Shown here: positions 26,881 to 36,036 of the stretch, in pieces
Layout: each line of letters begins with the position of its first letter
Position numbering within the stretch: position 1 is the stretch's first letter
Origin: Pseudomonas sp. MF4836
Lineage (GTDB): Bacteria; Pseudomonadota; Gammaproteobacteria; Pseudomonadales; Pseudomonadaceae
Assembly: GCF_002018875.1 (NCBI RefSeq)
Contig: NZ_MVOL01000012.1
Span: 124,001 to 188,000 of the forward strand
Length of the DNA: 64,000 bases
Direction: 5' to 3'
Notes under the pieces: generated by a model
Seen by the model: only the letters and a program-made list of their open reading frames with translations
What the model was told of the DNA's origin: nothing
The model's database searches: none
Made by a program: the position numbers and the translations under genes

Positions 26881-27978
26881 ATGAAAAGGTTTGGCAGGAC
26901 TCTGCTCACACTGTCCCTGTTGGGCGCCATGGCTGGCGGCGCCCAGGCCGACGACAAGGTGCTGCGCGTCTATAACTGGTCGGACTACATCGCCCCCGAC
27001 ACCCTGAAAAAGTTCGAGGCCGAGACGGGCATCCACGTCACCTACGACGTTTTCGACAGCAATGAAACCCTGGAAGCGCGGCTGCTGGCCGGCAAGTCGG
27101 GCTACGACATCGTGGTCCCGTCCAACAGCTTCCTGGCCAAGCAGATCAAGGCCGGGGTCTACCAGCCCCTGGACAAGTCCAAGCTGCCCAACTGGAAGAA
27201 CCTGAACCCGGTGCTGCTGAAAAACGCCGCCGCCAGCGACCCCGACAACGCCCATGCCTTCCCGTACATGTGGGGCTCGATCGGCATCGGCTACAACCCG
27301 GAAAAAGTCCGCCAGGCATTGGGCACCGACGCGCCGCTGAACTCCTGGGACCTGCTGTTCAAACCCGAGAACGCCGAGAAGCTCAAGGCCTGCGGCATCA
27401 GCTTCCTCGACTCGCCGACCGAAATGCTGCCCGCGGCCCTGCACTACCTGGGTTTCCCGGTGAACTCCCAGGACAAACAGCAGATCGCCCAGGCTCAGGA
27501 CGTGTTCATGAAGATCCGCCCTTCGGTGGCGTACTTCCATTCGTCCAAGTACATCTCGGACCTGGCCAACGGCAATATCTGCGTGGCCGTGGGCTACTCC
27601 GGCGACGTGCTGCAAGCCCGCGCCCGGGCTGAAGAAGCCAACAACGGGGTGAAGATCGACTACAGCATTCCCAAAGAAGGCGCCGGCAGCTTCTACGACA
27701 TGGTGGCCATCCCCCGGGACGCGAGCAACGTCGACAACGCCTATGCCTTCATGAACTTTCTGATGCGCCCGGACATCATCGCCGAGGTCACCAACAGCGT
27801 CGGCTACAGCAACGCCAACGCGGCGGCCACGCCCCTGGTGGACGAAGCGATCCGCAACGACCCGGCGTCCTACCCGCCTCAGGAAGTGCTCGCCACCCTG
27901 TACGCGATCCCCGACCAGCCCATCACCGTGCAGCGCCTGATGACCCGTGGCTGGACCAAGGTCAAGCTCGGCAAATAA
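26881..27978 (+). CDS. potF: Putrescine/polyamine-binding periplasmic protein
   Basis: Periplasmic receptor of 365 residues for the PotGHI importer. The signal peptide MKRFGRTLLTLSLLGAMAGG ends near AQA-DD, followed by the family opening VLRVYNWSDYIAPDTLKKFE. The body keeps YDIVVPSNSFLAKQI and MWGSIGIGYNP, typical of PotF/SpuD/SpuE. It is the last gene of the operon, 42 bases after potI. Whether it prefers putrescine (SpuD-like) or spermidine (SpuE-like) cannot be decided by eye; the Puu enzymes next door favour putrescine. Confidence 0.93.
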   Translation: MKRFGRTLLTLSLLGAMAGGAQADDKVLRVYNWSDYIAPDTLKKFEAETGIHVTYDVFDSNETLEARLLAGKSGYDIVVPSNSFLAKQIKAGVYQPLDKSKLPNWKNLNPVLLKNAAASDPDNAHAFPYMWGSIGIGYNPEKVRQALGTDAPLNSWDLLFKPENAEKLKACGISFLDSPTEMLPAALHYLGFPVNSQDKQQIAQAQDVFMKIRPSVAYFHSSKYISDLANGNICVAVGYSGDVLQARARAEEANNGVKIDYSIPKEGAGSFYDMVAIPRDASNVDNAYAFMNFLMRPDIIAEVTNSVGYSNANAAATPLVDEAIRNDPASYPPQEVLATLYAIPDQPITVQRLMTRGWTKVKLGK

Positions 27979-27982
27979 TCCC

Positions 27983-28155
27983 GGCGCGCCAGTACTCGGC
28001 GCGCCCCTCACTTCCGTTCCCGTCGCGCCTTACCACCGCGACCTTTGCTGCGAACGGCTTCACCCGGCCCCCCTCGGTTGGGGTGAACCCCTTGGCGCCT
28101 TCACCGCCCGCGTGAAAACCACTGCGTTTTCACACGGCCTGTCAGGGCGCCTTTT
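27983..28155 (+). terminator. Terminator region after potF
   Basis: GGCGCGCC (27983-27990) is repeated at 27998-28005 and, being self-complementary, forms an 8-base stem with a 7-base loop four bases after the potF stop. Further on, GTGAAAAC (28112-28119) pairs with GTTTTCAC (28126-28133), and GGGCGCC then runs into six T residues near 28150-28155. The region separates the convergent potF and MFS genes. Confidence 0.6.
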
Positions 28156-28161
28156 TTGCGT

Positions 28162-29673
28162 TCAACTGACACTGCCCAGCCGCGCGCGCCGCCAGGGAGC
28201 GAAGGTCAGGACACTGAACAGCGCCAGCCCGCAGACGCTCAAGCCGCCGTACAGCATCACCCAGCCAAAGCCATGGGCCAGGGCCGCCTGCGCCGAACCA
28301 CCGGCCAGCCACGGCAAGCCCTCAAGCGCACCCTGGCCGGCGGCGATCTGCTCCGCCCAAAGGTGCACTTGCCCGGCATCCGGCACGCCGCTCAGGTGAC
28401 GCTGCAGATAGGCGCCGACCCCGGCCACCAGGATCAGGCCCATCAAGGCGATATTCAGCGCCAGGGAAATCATCCGCGCGCTCATGTCGATGCCCGAGGC
28501 CATGCCCGCACGCTCGGCAGGCACCGAACCGGTGGTGGTGTTGGTGACCGGGGTATTGGTGATGCCCAGGCCGATCCCCGCCAGCAAGGCGCCGGGCAGT
28601 ATCGCCAGGTCATTGACCGCCGCCCACTGGCTGGCACCGTACATCGCCACAAACCCCAGGCCGATGCAGGACAACCCCAGGGGGATCACCCGGCCGGGTT
28701 CGAAGCGCAGGGCCAGGCGCTCGCCCACTGGAGGAAAGACCAGGGTCGGCAAGGTATAGGCCAGCAGCGCCAGGCCGCTGTGCAGACTGTCGTAGCCCAG
28801 GGCGCTGTGAAAGTAGATCGGCAGGTAGATCATGAAGGGCCAGAAACTGAAGTTCATGCCCATGGACCCCAGCAACGCCCCGCAGAAACGACGGTTGCGC
28901 AACACCTCCCGTTCGAACATCGGTTGCGGGCTGCGGCGCTCGGCGCGGACAAAGGCGGCGCAACAGGCCAGGGTCGCCAGGACCATGAGCATGGCGCCGG
29001 GGCGGCTCAGGCTCGAGCCCTGGGTCAGGAGAAACGCCAGACCGAACACCGCCAGGGACAGCAGCACAATCCCCGCGCCATCCAGCTTGCCGGCCCGGGC
29101 CTGGCGCGATTCCTCCACCCCGCCCAAAGCCAGCCCCAGGGTCAGCAGCGCCAGGGGCCCGTGCACCAGGAAGATCCACGGCCAACTGGACAGCGCCAGG
29201 ATCACCCCGCCGATGATCGGCCCAAACCCCAGGCCGATGCCAAACACCATGCCCCAGGCCGCGAAGGCCCGGCTGCGCTCCCGTCCCTGGCGAAACTGCT
29301 GGGACAGGATCGCCACCTGGGTGATCAGCATCGCGCCACCGGCCAGCCCCTGAAGCGCTCGACCGGCAATCAGCAGGTTCACGTCCTGCGCCAGGCCGCA
29401 GAGCAACGAGGCCAGGCCAAAGGCCAGGATACTCAGCACAAACACCCGCTTGCGCCCGAAGCGGTCGGCCAGGGCACCGGTGGCCATCAGCACCACGGTG
29501 CAGGCGATGGTGTAGGCGTTCATGATCCATTGCAGGTCCTTGAAATCACCCTGCAGGCGGCTTTCCAGGGCCGGGAGAATCACCGGCACGCTGGAGATTT
29601 CCAGGCCGAACATCAGCGCGGCCAGGCAGACCGCTGCCAGGGCCAGTGGGTTGGATGAAGGAGATGGTGACAT
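28162..29673 (-). CDS. MFS drug efflux transporter, DHA2 (14-TM) family
   Basis: Inner-membrane proton-coupled exporter of 503 residues with about 14 hydrophobic segments. The DHA2 signatures are visible: WIMNAYTIACTVVLMATGALADRFGRKRV (motif A region) near residues 45-75, and GLGFGPIIGGVI (motif C-like) near 145. It is divergent from a LysR gene that starts 138 bases away and probably regulates it. Typical substrates are lipophilic cations, dyes or self-made metabolites. Confidence 0.9.
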   Translation of the reverse strand: MSPSPSSNPLALAAVCLAALMFGLEISSVPVILPALESRLQGDFKDLQWIMNAYTIACTVVLMATGALADRFGRKRVFVLSILAFGLASLLCGLAQDVNLLIAGRALQGLAGGAMLITQVAILSQQFRQGRERSRAFAAWGMVFGIGLGFGPIIGGVILALSSWPWIFLVHGPLALLTLGLALGGVEESRQARAGKLDGAGIVLLSLAVFGLAFLLTQGSSLSRPGAMLMVLATLACCAAFVRAERRSPQPMFEREVLRNRRFCGALLGSMGMNFSFWPFMIYLPIYFHSALGYDSLHSGLALLAYTLPTLVFPPVGERLALRFEPGRVIPLGLSCIGLGFVAMYGASQWAAVNDLAILPGALLAGIGLGITNTPVTNTTTGSVPAERAGMASGIDMSARMISLALNIALMGLILVAGVGAYLQRHLSGVPDAGQVHLWAEQIAAGQGALEGLPWLAGGSAQAALAHGFGWVMLYGGLSVCGLALFSVLTFAPWRRARLGSVS

Positions 29674-29811
29674 CGAGTGGTTTCCAGAAAGAGGGTCGGC
29701 AGGTTTCAGCCGCTGGCGACTGCGGGCTCAAGTCTGGGCAAGCCCGCTTGATGACGGAAATGATTAAATTTTGTAGGATCCAGTAATTCCCATCATGAAT
29801 GGCAGCCTGCC

Positions 29812-30702
29812 TTGAATATCGATCCCACCCTGCTGCGGGCCTTGGTTGCGGTCCATGAATGCGGCGGCTTCACCCGCGCCGGCAAACGCCTGAACCTCAC
29901 CCAGTCGGCAGTCAGCCATCAGATCCGCCGCCTGGAAGAGCAACTGGGCCAACCCCTGCTGCTGCGCACCACCCGGCGCCTGAGCCTGACCGAAGACGGC
30001 CAGGACGTGCTGCAGCACGCGCAGCAGATCCTTGCCTCCCTGGATGCCTTGGCGCGGCGCTTCCAGCCTTCGCGACTGGGCGGCGTGGTGCGCTTCGGCG
30101 TCCCCGAAACCTTTATGGGCGAGCGTCTGCCGCCGCTGCTTTGCCAGTTCTCCCGGGCCTTTCCCGAGGTGCGCCTGGACGTCAGCGTCGGCACCTACCT
30201 CGACCTGCGCAAAATGCTCAAGGCCGGGGAACTGGACCTGGCGGTGGTGCTCTCGGAGACGGGGCGGCGGGACAACGGCGAAGTGCTGCGCAGTGCCCGC
30301 TTCGTCTGGGTCGCCGCCGAGCACTTCGACCTGGCCCCGGGGGCCTCCTTGCCCCTGGCCCTGGCGCCGGCACCCTGCGTCAACCGCCAGATCGGCCTCG
30401 ACGCCCTGGGCGCAAGCGCCGGCAGCTGGCACCTGGCGTTCAGCTCGCCCAGCCAGGAAGGCATTCGCAATGCGGTGCTCGCCGGCCTCGGGGTGACCGT
30501 GCAAATGGCCAGCGACCTGCGCCCGGGCCTGCGCATTGTCGACGGCGAATACGGCCTGCCGACGCTGCCCGGGGCGCGCTTCCTGCTGGCCTGGAGCAGC
30601 GGCGAGAAGAGCGCGGCGGCCGAGGCGTTCGGCCAGTTGCTGGTGCACAACGCCGAGCCCCAGGCCCGAGGCATATCGGTGGCGAGGGAGACTGCGCCCT
30701 AG
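29812..30702 (+). CDS. LysR-family transcriptional regulator
   Basis: Length is 296 residues from a TTG start. The N-terminal HTH is clear (GGFTRAGKRLNLTQSAVSHQIRRLEEQLG), followed by a periplasmic-binding-protein-like effector domain starting GVVRFGVPETF. An ATG at 29795 runs into a stop within six codons, so TTG is the best start; the ribosome site is weak. It is divergent from the DHA2 exporter and is its likely regulator. Confidence 0.88.
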   Translation: MNIDPTLLRALVAVHECGGFTRAGKRLNLTQSAVSHQIRRLEEQLGQPLLLRTTRRLSLTEDGQDVLQHAQQILASLDALARRFQPSRLGGVVRFGVPETFMGERLPPLLCQFSRAFPEVRLDVSVGTYLDLRKMLKAGELDLAVVLSETGRRDNGEVLRSARFVWVAAEHFDLAPGASLPLALAPAPCVNRQIGLDALGASAGSWHLAFSSPSQEGIRNAVLAGLGVTVQMASDLRPGLRIVDGEYGLPTLPGARFLLAWSSGEKSAAAEAFGQLLVHNAEPQARGISVARETAP

Positions 30703-30804
30703 CCCGCGCAAGCTGCCAGCCCACAGAAGTGGTATTTTTCCCCGCGTCTGTCATGGCTAAGGGGCATGAAGCCCGAAGCCGCCATTTTTCAGGGAGCCGT
30801 ACTG

Positions 30805-31329
30805 ATGAAGTCACCCGTTCACCCTTGCCCGCTGCCCAGTGACTCCAGCATCGCCGCCCTGGCCGCCGGCGCGACTTTCATCGATTGCCGCCAGACCCTG
30901 GCGACTGATCCCGAACGCACAGCCATGCGCCATGTGCTGAACCTGATGAGCCAGACCCCGGCCTGGATCGACCACCTGATGAGCCTGCGCAACCGCGTGG
31001 TGCAGCTGTTCGGCCTCAAGGACCTGGGGCGCCTGACCCGGATCGACCTGTCCCGCCCCGACGAGAATTACCAGCCCGGCGACCGGGTTGGCATCTTCAC
31101 CCTGATCTCCCAGCGCCCCGACGAGGTGCTGGTGGTGGACCGCGACAAACATCTGGATGTGCACCTGTCGCTGAACCTTCTGCCACTGACCGCCGATGGC
31201 CAACGGCCGGTGGTGCTGTCCACCGTGGTGCACCCGCACAACTGGCTGGGGCGCCTGTACATGCTGCCGGTGGCGCCGTTTCACCGGGTCATCGCGCCCA
31301 TAACCTTGTCCGCCATCAATCGCCGCTGA
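30805..31329 (+). CDS. DUF2867-like protein
   Basis: Length is 174 residues from the ATG at 30805, where AGGGAG lies about 8 bases upstream; a longer start at 30766 has none. The PAWIDHLMSLRNRVVQLFGLKDLG segment and the C-terminal TVVHPHNWLGRLYMLPVAPFHRVI match DUF2867 proteins as I remember them. The fold is unknown, possibly ligand-binding of the START type. It lies 25 bases before the SolA-like oxidase, so the two may be co-transcribed. Confidence 0.75.
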   Translation: MKSPVHPCPLPSDSSIAALAAGATFIDCRQTLATDPERTAMRHVLNLMSQTPAWIDHLMSLRNRVVQLFGLKDLGRLTRIDLSRPDENYQPGDRVGIFTLISQRPDEVLVVDRDKHLDVHLSLNLLPLTADGQRPVVLSTVVHPHNWLGRLYMLPVAPFHRVIAPITLSAINRR

Positions 31330-31354
31330 ACCTCCCTGTCCAAGGATTTTTGCC

Positions 31355-32551
31355 GTGCATACACCCGATTTCGATGTTGTTGTCGTAGGCCTGGGCGCCA
31401 TGGGCGCCGCTACCCTCTACCAACTGGCCAAGCGCGGGGTGAAGGTGCTCGGCATCGACCGGTTCACCCCGCCCCACGACCTGGGTTCCAGCCATGGCGA
31501 CACGCGCATCACCCGCCAGGCGGTGGGCGAAGGCGCGGCCTATGTGCCGCTGGCGATACGCTCGCAGCAGATCTGGCGCGAGCTGGAAAGCGAGCTGGAA
31601 AGCGAGCTGGATGTGCAACTGTTCGAACAGTGCGGGGTGCTGGTGATGACTTCCAGCGCCACCGCGCCCGCCGCCGACAGCGCCGCAGACTTCACCAAAC
31701 ACAGCATCGAGCTGGCGCGGCGCAACGGCATCGAGCATGAGGTGCTGGACGCGGCGCAGATTCGCCAGCGGTTCCCGCAGTTCGCGCCGATCCACGACAG
31801 TGCCCTGGGCTACTTCGAGCCCGGCGGCGGATATGTGCGCCCCGAACGTTGCATCGAGGCACAACTGACCCGCGCCCAAGCCCTCGGGGCGACCTGGATC
31901 GGCGGCGAAACCGTGACCGCGCTGGCCAACGAAGACGGCCTGGTGCGGATCACCAGCCAAGGCCGCAGCGTGACGGCGGGCAAGGCCATTGTCTGTGCCG
32001 GCATGTGGTCAAGCGAGCTGCTGGGGGCACCGTTCGACCAGTTGCTGCGGGTCTGCCGGCAAACCCTGTACTGGTTCAAGCTCGCGCAACCGACGCCCTT
32101 CGCCCCGCGCTCGCCGAGTTTTATCATCCACGGCGCCAGCGAGGCCGAGACCTGCTACGGCTTCCCGCCGGTACCCGGGGAAGGCAGCATGAAAATCGCC
32201 ACCGAGCAGTACAGCGCCACCTCGCTGCCGGACACCCTGGATCGCCAGGTCAGCAGCGCCGAGGCCGAGCAGATGTACCGCCAGTTGGTGGCGGTCAATT
32301 TCACCGGGGTCACCCCGCAGTTGGTGAAGTCGGCGGTCTGCGCCTACACCGTGACTCCGGATTCGGGCTTTATCATCGACCAGCACCCGCGCCTGGCCAA
32401 TGTCACGGTGGTCAGCGCCTGCTCCGGGCATGGCTTCAAGCACTCGGCGGCCATCGGCGAAGCCCTGGCCCAACGCTGTGTCGATGGCCGCAGCGATGTC
32501 GACCTGAGCGCCTTCAGCTTGCAGCGCTTCAGCAGCGGGCAGGCGCTATGA
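31355..32551 (+). CDS. solA: N-methyl-L-tryptophan oxidase-like flavoenzyme (MSOX family)
   Basis: FAD-dependent amine oxidase of 398 residues from a GTG start. The N-terminal dinucleotide fold GLGAMGAATLYQLAKRG is near residues 10-26, then DLGSSHGDTRITR, typical of SolA/monomeric sarcosine oxidase. The Cys of AVCAYTVTPDSGFI near residue 330 matches the residue that carries covalent FAD in this family. The enzyme demethylates N-methyl amino acids, giving formaldehyde and H2O2; the physiological substrate is uncertain. It follows the DUF2867 gene by 25 bases. Confidence 0.85.
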   Translation: MHTPDFDVVVVGLGAMGAATLYQLAKRGVKVLGIDRFTPPHDLGSSHGDTRITRQAVGEGAAYVPLAIRSQQIWRELESELESELDVQLFEQCGVLVMTSSATAPAADSAADFTKHSIELARRNGIEHEVLDAAQIRQRFPQFAPIHDSALGYFEPGGGYVRPERCIEAQLTRAQALGATWIGGETVTALANEDGLVRITSQGRSVTAGKAIVCAGMWSSELLGAPFDQLLRVCRQTLYWFKLAQPTPFAPRSPSFIIHGASEAETCYGFPPVPGEGSMKIATEQYSATSLPDTLDRQVSSAEAEQMYRQLVAVNFTGVTPQLVKSAVCAYTVTPDSGFIIDQHPRLANVTVVSACSGHGFKHSAAIGEALAQRCVDGRSDVDLSAFSLQRFSSGQAL

Positions 32552-32722
32552 GCGGCTAAAAGCGCCGATCTTTGGGCTATTGGGCAAAAACAGCCTGGGT
32601 ACGGCGTTTTTTCGTGCTTGGGCGACGCATTCAACCTTGCCGGTTGGGCCAGTCTCTACGATTCTGTAGGAACCCCTGCGGGCGATGCGTCGTCGCCCCA
32701 GGCACAACAACAGGAGCGCCCC

Positions 32723-33163
32723 ATGAAGAGCGTCGCGCAAGTACTCAAGCTGAAGGCCCAACACAACCAGAAAGTCCACACCATCGCGCCCCACCAGATG
32801 GTGCTGGAGGCCCTGATGCTGATGGCGGAAAAAAACGTCGGCGCCCTGCCGGTCCTGGAAAACGGCGTGGTCGTGGGGGTCATCAGTGAGCGCGACTACG
32901 CGCGCAAACTGGTGTTGCACGGGCGGTCCTCGGTTGGCACCCCAGTCAGCGCAATCATGAGTTCGCCGGTGATCACCGTGGACTCGCACCAGAGCGTCGA
33001 GACCTGCATGGGCATCATGACCGACAGCCATCTGCGGCACTTGCCGGTGGTGGAGAACGGGCAGTTGCTGGGCCTGCTGTCCATCGGCGACCTGGTCAAG
33101 GAAGCCATCGCCGAACAGGCCGACCTGATCCGCCAGCTGGAGCAATACATCCGTGGCGAATAG
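32723..33163 (+). CDS. CBS-domain pair protein
   Basis: Length is 146 residues from the ATG at 32723 with AGGAG 6-7 bases upstream. Two CBS domains cover about 10-70 (IAPHQMVLEALMLMAEKNVGALPV and VVGVISERDYARKL) and 75-135 (VITVDSHQSVETCMGIMTDSHLRHLPV). Stand-alone CBS pairs bind adenine nucleotides and act as energy or nucleotide sensors. No partner enzyme is adjacent. Confidence 0.9.
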   Translation: MKSVAQVLKLKAQHNQKVHTIAPHQMVLEALMLMAEKNVGALPVLENGVVVGVISERDYARKLVLHGRSSVGTPVSAIMSSPVITVDSHQSVETCMGIMTDSHLRHLPVVENGQLLGLLSIGDLVKEAIAEQADLIRQLEQYIRGE

Positions 33164-33510
33164 CCCGTAGCCCCTGCCCCAGTCTCGGGCTGCGCTCGGA
33201 CGTTGGCCCTGATCGATGCCGAAGATGCACCTGACACACCTCCGGCGTCCTCCAGGGCCAGCGCAGCCTCGTGCCTCGGCAGCGGCTACAGCCGTATGAC
33301 GTAGGGCGTCGTTTAACAGCCTGAAACAGTTAATCCCCCCGATTCACCCGTTCAGCGCCTGTGCCCTGTCTGCGCGCCAGGGCTTGCAGCGCGCGGCATG
33401 CAGGCCACTTGCATCCCCGGCGAAGCATTCGCCAACACCTGCGTGGCCGGGAATATCCCCCATTTGCCCTCGTAGCCCGGTAACATCGCGCACACTTTTA
33501 TGACCACTTA
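33164..33510. other. Intergenic stretch before the membrane sulfatase
   Basis: The 347-base gap begins with a REPIN of a second family (33167-33291). From 33300 to 33510 I see no gene or strong hairpin; the sulfatase promoter should lie here. Confidence 0.5.
33167..33291. repeat. REPIN-like inverted pair, second REP family
   Basis: The right arm (33257-33291, GCGCAGCCTCGTGCCTCGGC followed by AGCGGCTACAG) is the near reverse complement of the left arm (33167-33200, GTAGCCCCTGCCCC... CGGGCTGCGCT). The arms are about 57 bases apart. A related single copy is at 62521-62569. This family differs from the GGGAGCAAGCTCCC type. Confidence 0.7.
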
Positions 33511-35742
33511 ATGACTGGAACCCTCTTTGTGAATTTCATTCGTCACGGGTTGCAACACCCCCGCGCCGCGCTTATCGCCCTGATCGGCTGGGTGCTGGTC
33601 CTGCCCCTGGTCCTGCGCGCCGTGCTGGGCTGGTCCGAACCCCTGGGCTACGTCTCCGACCTGGCCATCGGCAGCCTGCTGGTGGTCACGCTGCATCGCC
33701 GGCCCTGGTGGCTGGCGCTGCCGGTGCTGCTGGTGTGGAGCCTGTTTACCCTGTCCACCGCGGAGCTGGTCACCGCTGTCGGCCGGTTGCCGACGCCGGC
33801 AGACCTGCACTACCTGATCGACCCGCAATTCCTGGGCAACTCCACCGGCGGCGGCATGTCCCAGCCCTGGATCGGCGTCGCCCTGCTCCTGGCCCTGGGC
33901 CTGTGGCTGGCCACTCGCTGGGCCGGCCGGGCCCATGCCGCCCCGCCCTTGCCGCGCTACAGCGGCTGCGTGCCGGTGCTGCTGTTGATCGCCCATTGGG
34001 GCACCCAGAATCTGCAGCCGTCCGAGGCTGACCAGTGGCGCCTGTTCAACCTGCCCCATCAACTGCTGGCCGCCGGTGTCGGTGAACTCCAGACCCGCGC
34101 CGAAGACTGGCTCGAAGGCGATATCGCCGATATCCCTCCACAGATGGCCGGGCTGACCCAGCTCGACCTGCAAGGGGAAAAACTGCTGGCGGCCCCGGGC
34201 CGGGCACGCAACGTATTGATCATTGCCCTGGAAGGCATCCCTGGGGCCTACATCGGCGCCAATCGCCAGGCGCTGCACAGCAGCTACCAGGAAAACCTCA
34301 TGCCCAACCTCAGCCGCTGGGCCGAGCGCGGCATGAACACCCCGGACTACGTGCTGCACACCCACCAGACCATTCGCGGCCTGTACGCCATGCTCTGCGG
34401 CGACTACGACAAACTCGACAACGGCACGCCCAAGGGTGTGGAAATGCTCACCCAGAGCGAGCGCAACCAGGCCTGCCTGCCGGCCCAACTGCGCAAGAAC
34501 GGCTTCGCCACCCACTACCTGCAGGGTGCGGGCCTGCGGTTCATGGCCAAGGACCAGATCATGCCGCACATCGGCTTTGCCGCGACCCACGGCCTGGAGT
34601 GGTTCAAGAACGACAACTACCTGGAATTTCCCTGGGGCAAGGACGACAAGGCCTTTTTCGAAGGCGCCCTGGATTACGTCGGCCAGCTGAAAAAACAGAA
34701 AAAGCCCTGGATGCTGACGCTGCTCACCGTCGGCACCCACCAGCCCTACTCCGCCCCCGACGACTACCTGCAACGCTACGACAGCCCCAAGCAGGCCGCC
34801 GTGGGTTACCTGGATGACGCCCTGGAACAGTTCCTCAGCGGCCTGGAACGCAAAGGCGTGCTCAAGGACACCCTGGTGGTGATCACCTCGGACGAATCCC
34901 ACGGCATCGACGGCGTACGCCTGGCCTCTTCCTGGGGGTTCAACCTGACCCTGGCACCGGAGCAGGCGCAACTGCCGAGGATCAAGTCCGGGGTCTACGG
35001 GCATGTGGACCTGAGCGCATCGATCCTCGACTACTTCGCCTTGCCGGTGCCCTCCGCCCTCAGCGGCCGTTCGCTGTTTCGCGAGTACAGCAGCGGGCGC
35101 GAGATCATGTCCTACACCAACGGCAAGCTGCGTTACCACGATGGCCTGGGCACCCTGACCGAGTGCGACTTCCAGCAGCGCTGCCGCTACTACGCCAGCC
35201 CCGGCTTTATCGCCGAGCGCGCCACCCTGCTGGGGCAGTACGGCGGCCAGCGCGCGCGCCTGATCAGCGCCCGGGCCACGGCCCTGGACGGCACCCTGCT
35301 GCGCACGCCGTTGAACCAGCACTACCAGTTCGGCAGCCCGGCGGTGATCCCGTTGCAGGCGCAGATCAAGGATGACTGGGCCGACAACCTGATCGGCGCC
35401 CAGTACCTGGAAATGCCCAAGGGCTCGCAGACCAGCGTGCGCCTCAAGGTGCGCTCCCTGGACCCGCAACAGAACGCCTACATCCTGCTCAAGGCCAAGG
35501 AACTGGAGCAGGATGTGCAACTGGGCCTGCCGGACGGCGAGATGCTGGTGACTCCGGACCAGCCCCTGGAACTGGACTTCCGCTTCGCCAACCCGGAGTC
35601 GCGCAAAGCGTTCTCCTTCCACCTGCTGGGCTATGGCCATGGCGCCATTGAAGTCAGTGATTTCAGCGTGGTGACCGAAGTGCCCGGGCAGGAAGAAGCC
35701 CTGGACGATGTGCCGGACGACCACGTCGCCCAATCCAGTTGA
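33511..35742 (+). CDS. Membrane-anchored sulfatase/phosphotransferase, LTA-synthase family
   Basis: Inner-membrane protein of 743 residues. About four hydrophobic segments lie in residues 1-170, followed by a periplasmic alkaline-phosphatase-superfamily domain. NVLIIALEG opens the domain, the nucleophile Thr lies in HTHQTIRGLYAM near residue 287, and the metal site SDESHG is near 465. A C-terminal beta-rich stretch (about 600-743) is extra. Gram-negative relatives transfer phosphoglycerol or phosphoethanolamine to glucans, lipid A or other envelope polymers; which applies is unknown. A downstream GTG at 33529 is an alternative start. A strong hairpin ends the transcript. Confidence 0.85.
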   Translation: MTGTLFVNFIRHGLQHPRAALIALIGWVLVLPLVLRAVLGWSEPLGYVSDLAIGSLLVVTLHRRPWWLALPVLLVWSLFTLSTAELVTAVGRLPTPADLHYLIDPQFLGNSTGGGMSQPWIGVALLLALGLWLATRWAGRAHAAPPLPRYSGCVPVLLLIAHWGTQNLQPSEADQWRLFNLPHQLLAAGVGELQTRAEDWLEGDIADIPPQMAGLTQLDLQGEKLLAAPGRARNVLIIALEGIPGAYIGANRQALHSSYQENLMPNLSRWAERGMNTPDYVLHTHQTIRGLYAMLCGDYDKLDNGTPKGVEMLTQSERNQACLPAQLRKNGFATHYLQGAGLRFMAKDQIMPHIGFAATHGLEWFKNDNYLEFPWGKDDKAFFEGALDYVGQLKKQKKPWMLTLLTVGTHQPYSAPDDYLQRYDSPKQAAVGYLDDALEQFLSGLERKGVLKDTLVVITSDESHGIDGVRLASSWGFNLTLAPEQAQLPRIKSGVYGHVDLSASILDYFALPVPSALSGRSLFREYSSGREIMSYTNGKLRYHDGLGTLTECDFQQRCRYYASPGFIAERATLLGQYGGQRARLISARATALDGTLLRTPLNQHYQFGSPAVIPLQAQIKDDWADNLIGAQYLEMPKGSQTSVRLKVRSLDPQQNAYILLKAKELEQDVQLGLPDGEMLVTPDQPLELDFRFANPESRKAFSFHLLGYGHGAIEVSDFSVVTEVPGQEEALDDVPDDHVAQSS

Positions 35743-35748
35743 GCCGCC

Positions 35749-35783
35749 GCCGTTGCCGCGCACCTCGACGCCGCGGCAACGGC
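35749..35783 (+). terminator. Strong hairpin after the sulfatase gene
   Basis: A perfect 12-base stem, GCCGTTGCCGCG (35749-35760) with CGCGGCAACGGC (35772-35783), lies seven bases after the stop. No T-run follows on this strand. Confidence 0.65.
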
Positions 35784-35903
35784 ATCACCACCTCGCCTCA
35801 GCCCCTGCCGCTACAGTGCTGCGAGCGCGCCCTGCGCCAGCTGCCGCCCCCACCGTTACCTGCTGAAACAACTGCGCCGACCATTCCGGCGATTAAAATT
35901 ACC

Positions 35904-35927
35904 TGTACATGAAACTTTTTTTGTACA
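35904..35927. promoter_or_regulatory. Paired TGTACA palindromes upstream of the CHASE3 chemoreceptor
   Basis: TGTACA occurs at 35904-35909 and 35922-35927, inside the larger inverted repeat CTGTAC/GTACAG (35903-35908/35923-35928). The half sites are 18 bases apart, nearly two helical turns, in an AT-rich spacer. It lies about 110-130 bases before the chemoreceptor ATG. The regulator is unknown. Confidence 0.45.
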
Positions 35928-36036
35928 GCTTAAGTCCGACCGTTGATGTCATTTAAATATCAATAAGCCATCACTCGGCGTCCGCTGTGGCAGGCGCCCG
36001 TGACTTCTTCGGCCAACGGTTCAGGAACCACCTCCC

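Noticed and set aside
29674..29811. Exact LysR binding box in the DHA2/lysR gap
   Set aside because: Several weak dyads exist, but none with a convincing T-N11-A core.
33508..35763. A 751-codon open frame antisense to the membrane sulfatase
   Set aside because: Composition is His/Gln/Gly-rich as in high-GC shadow frames; the plus-strand frame has clear catalytic motifs and membrane segments.
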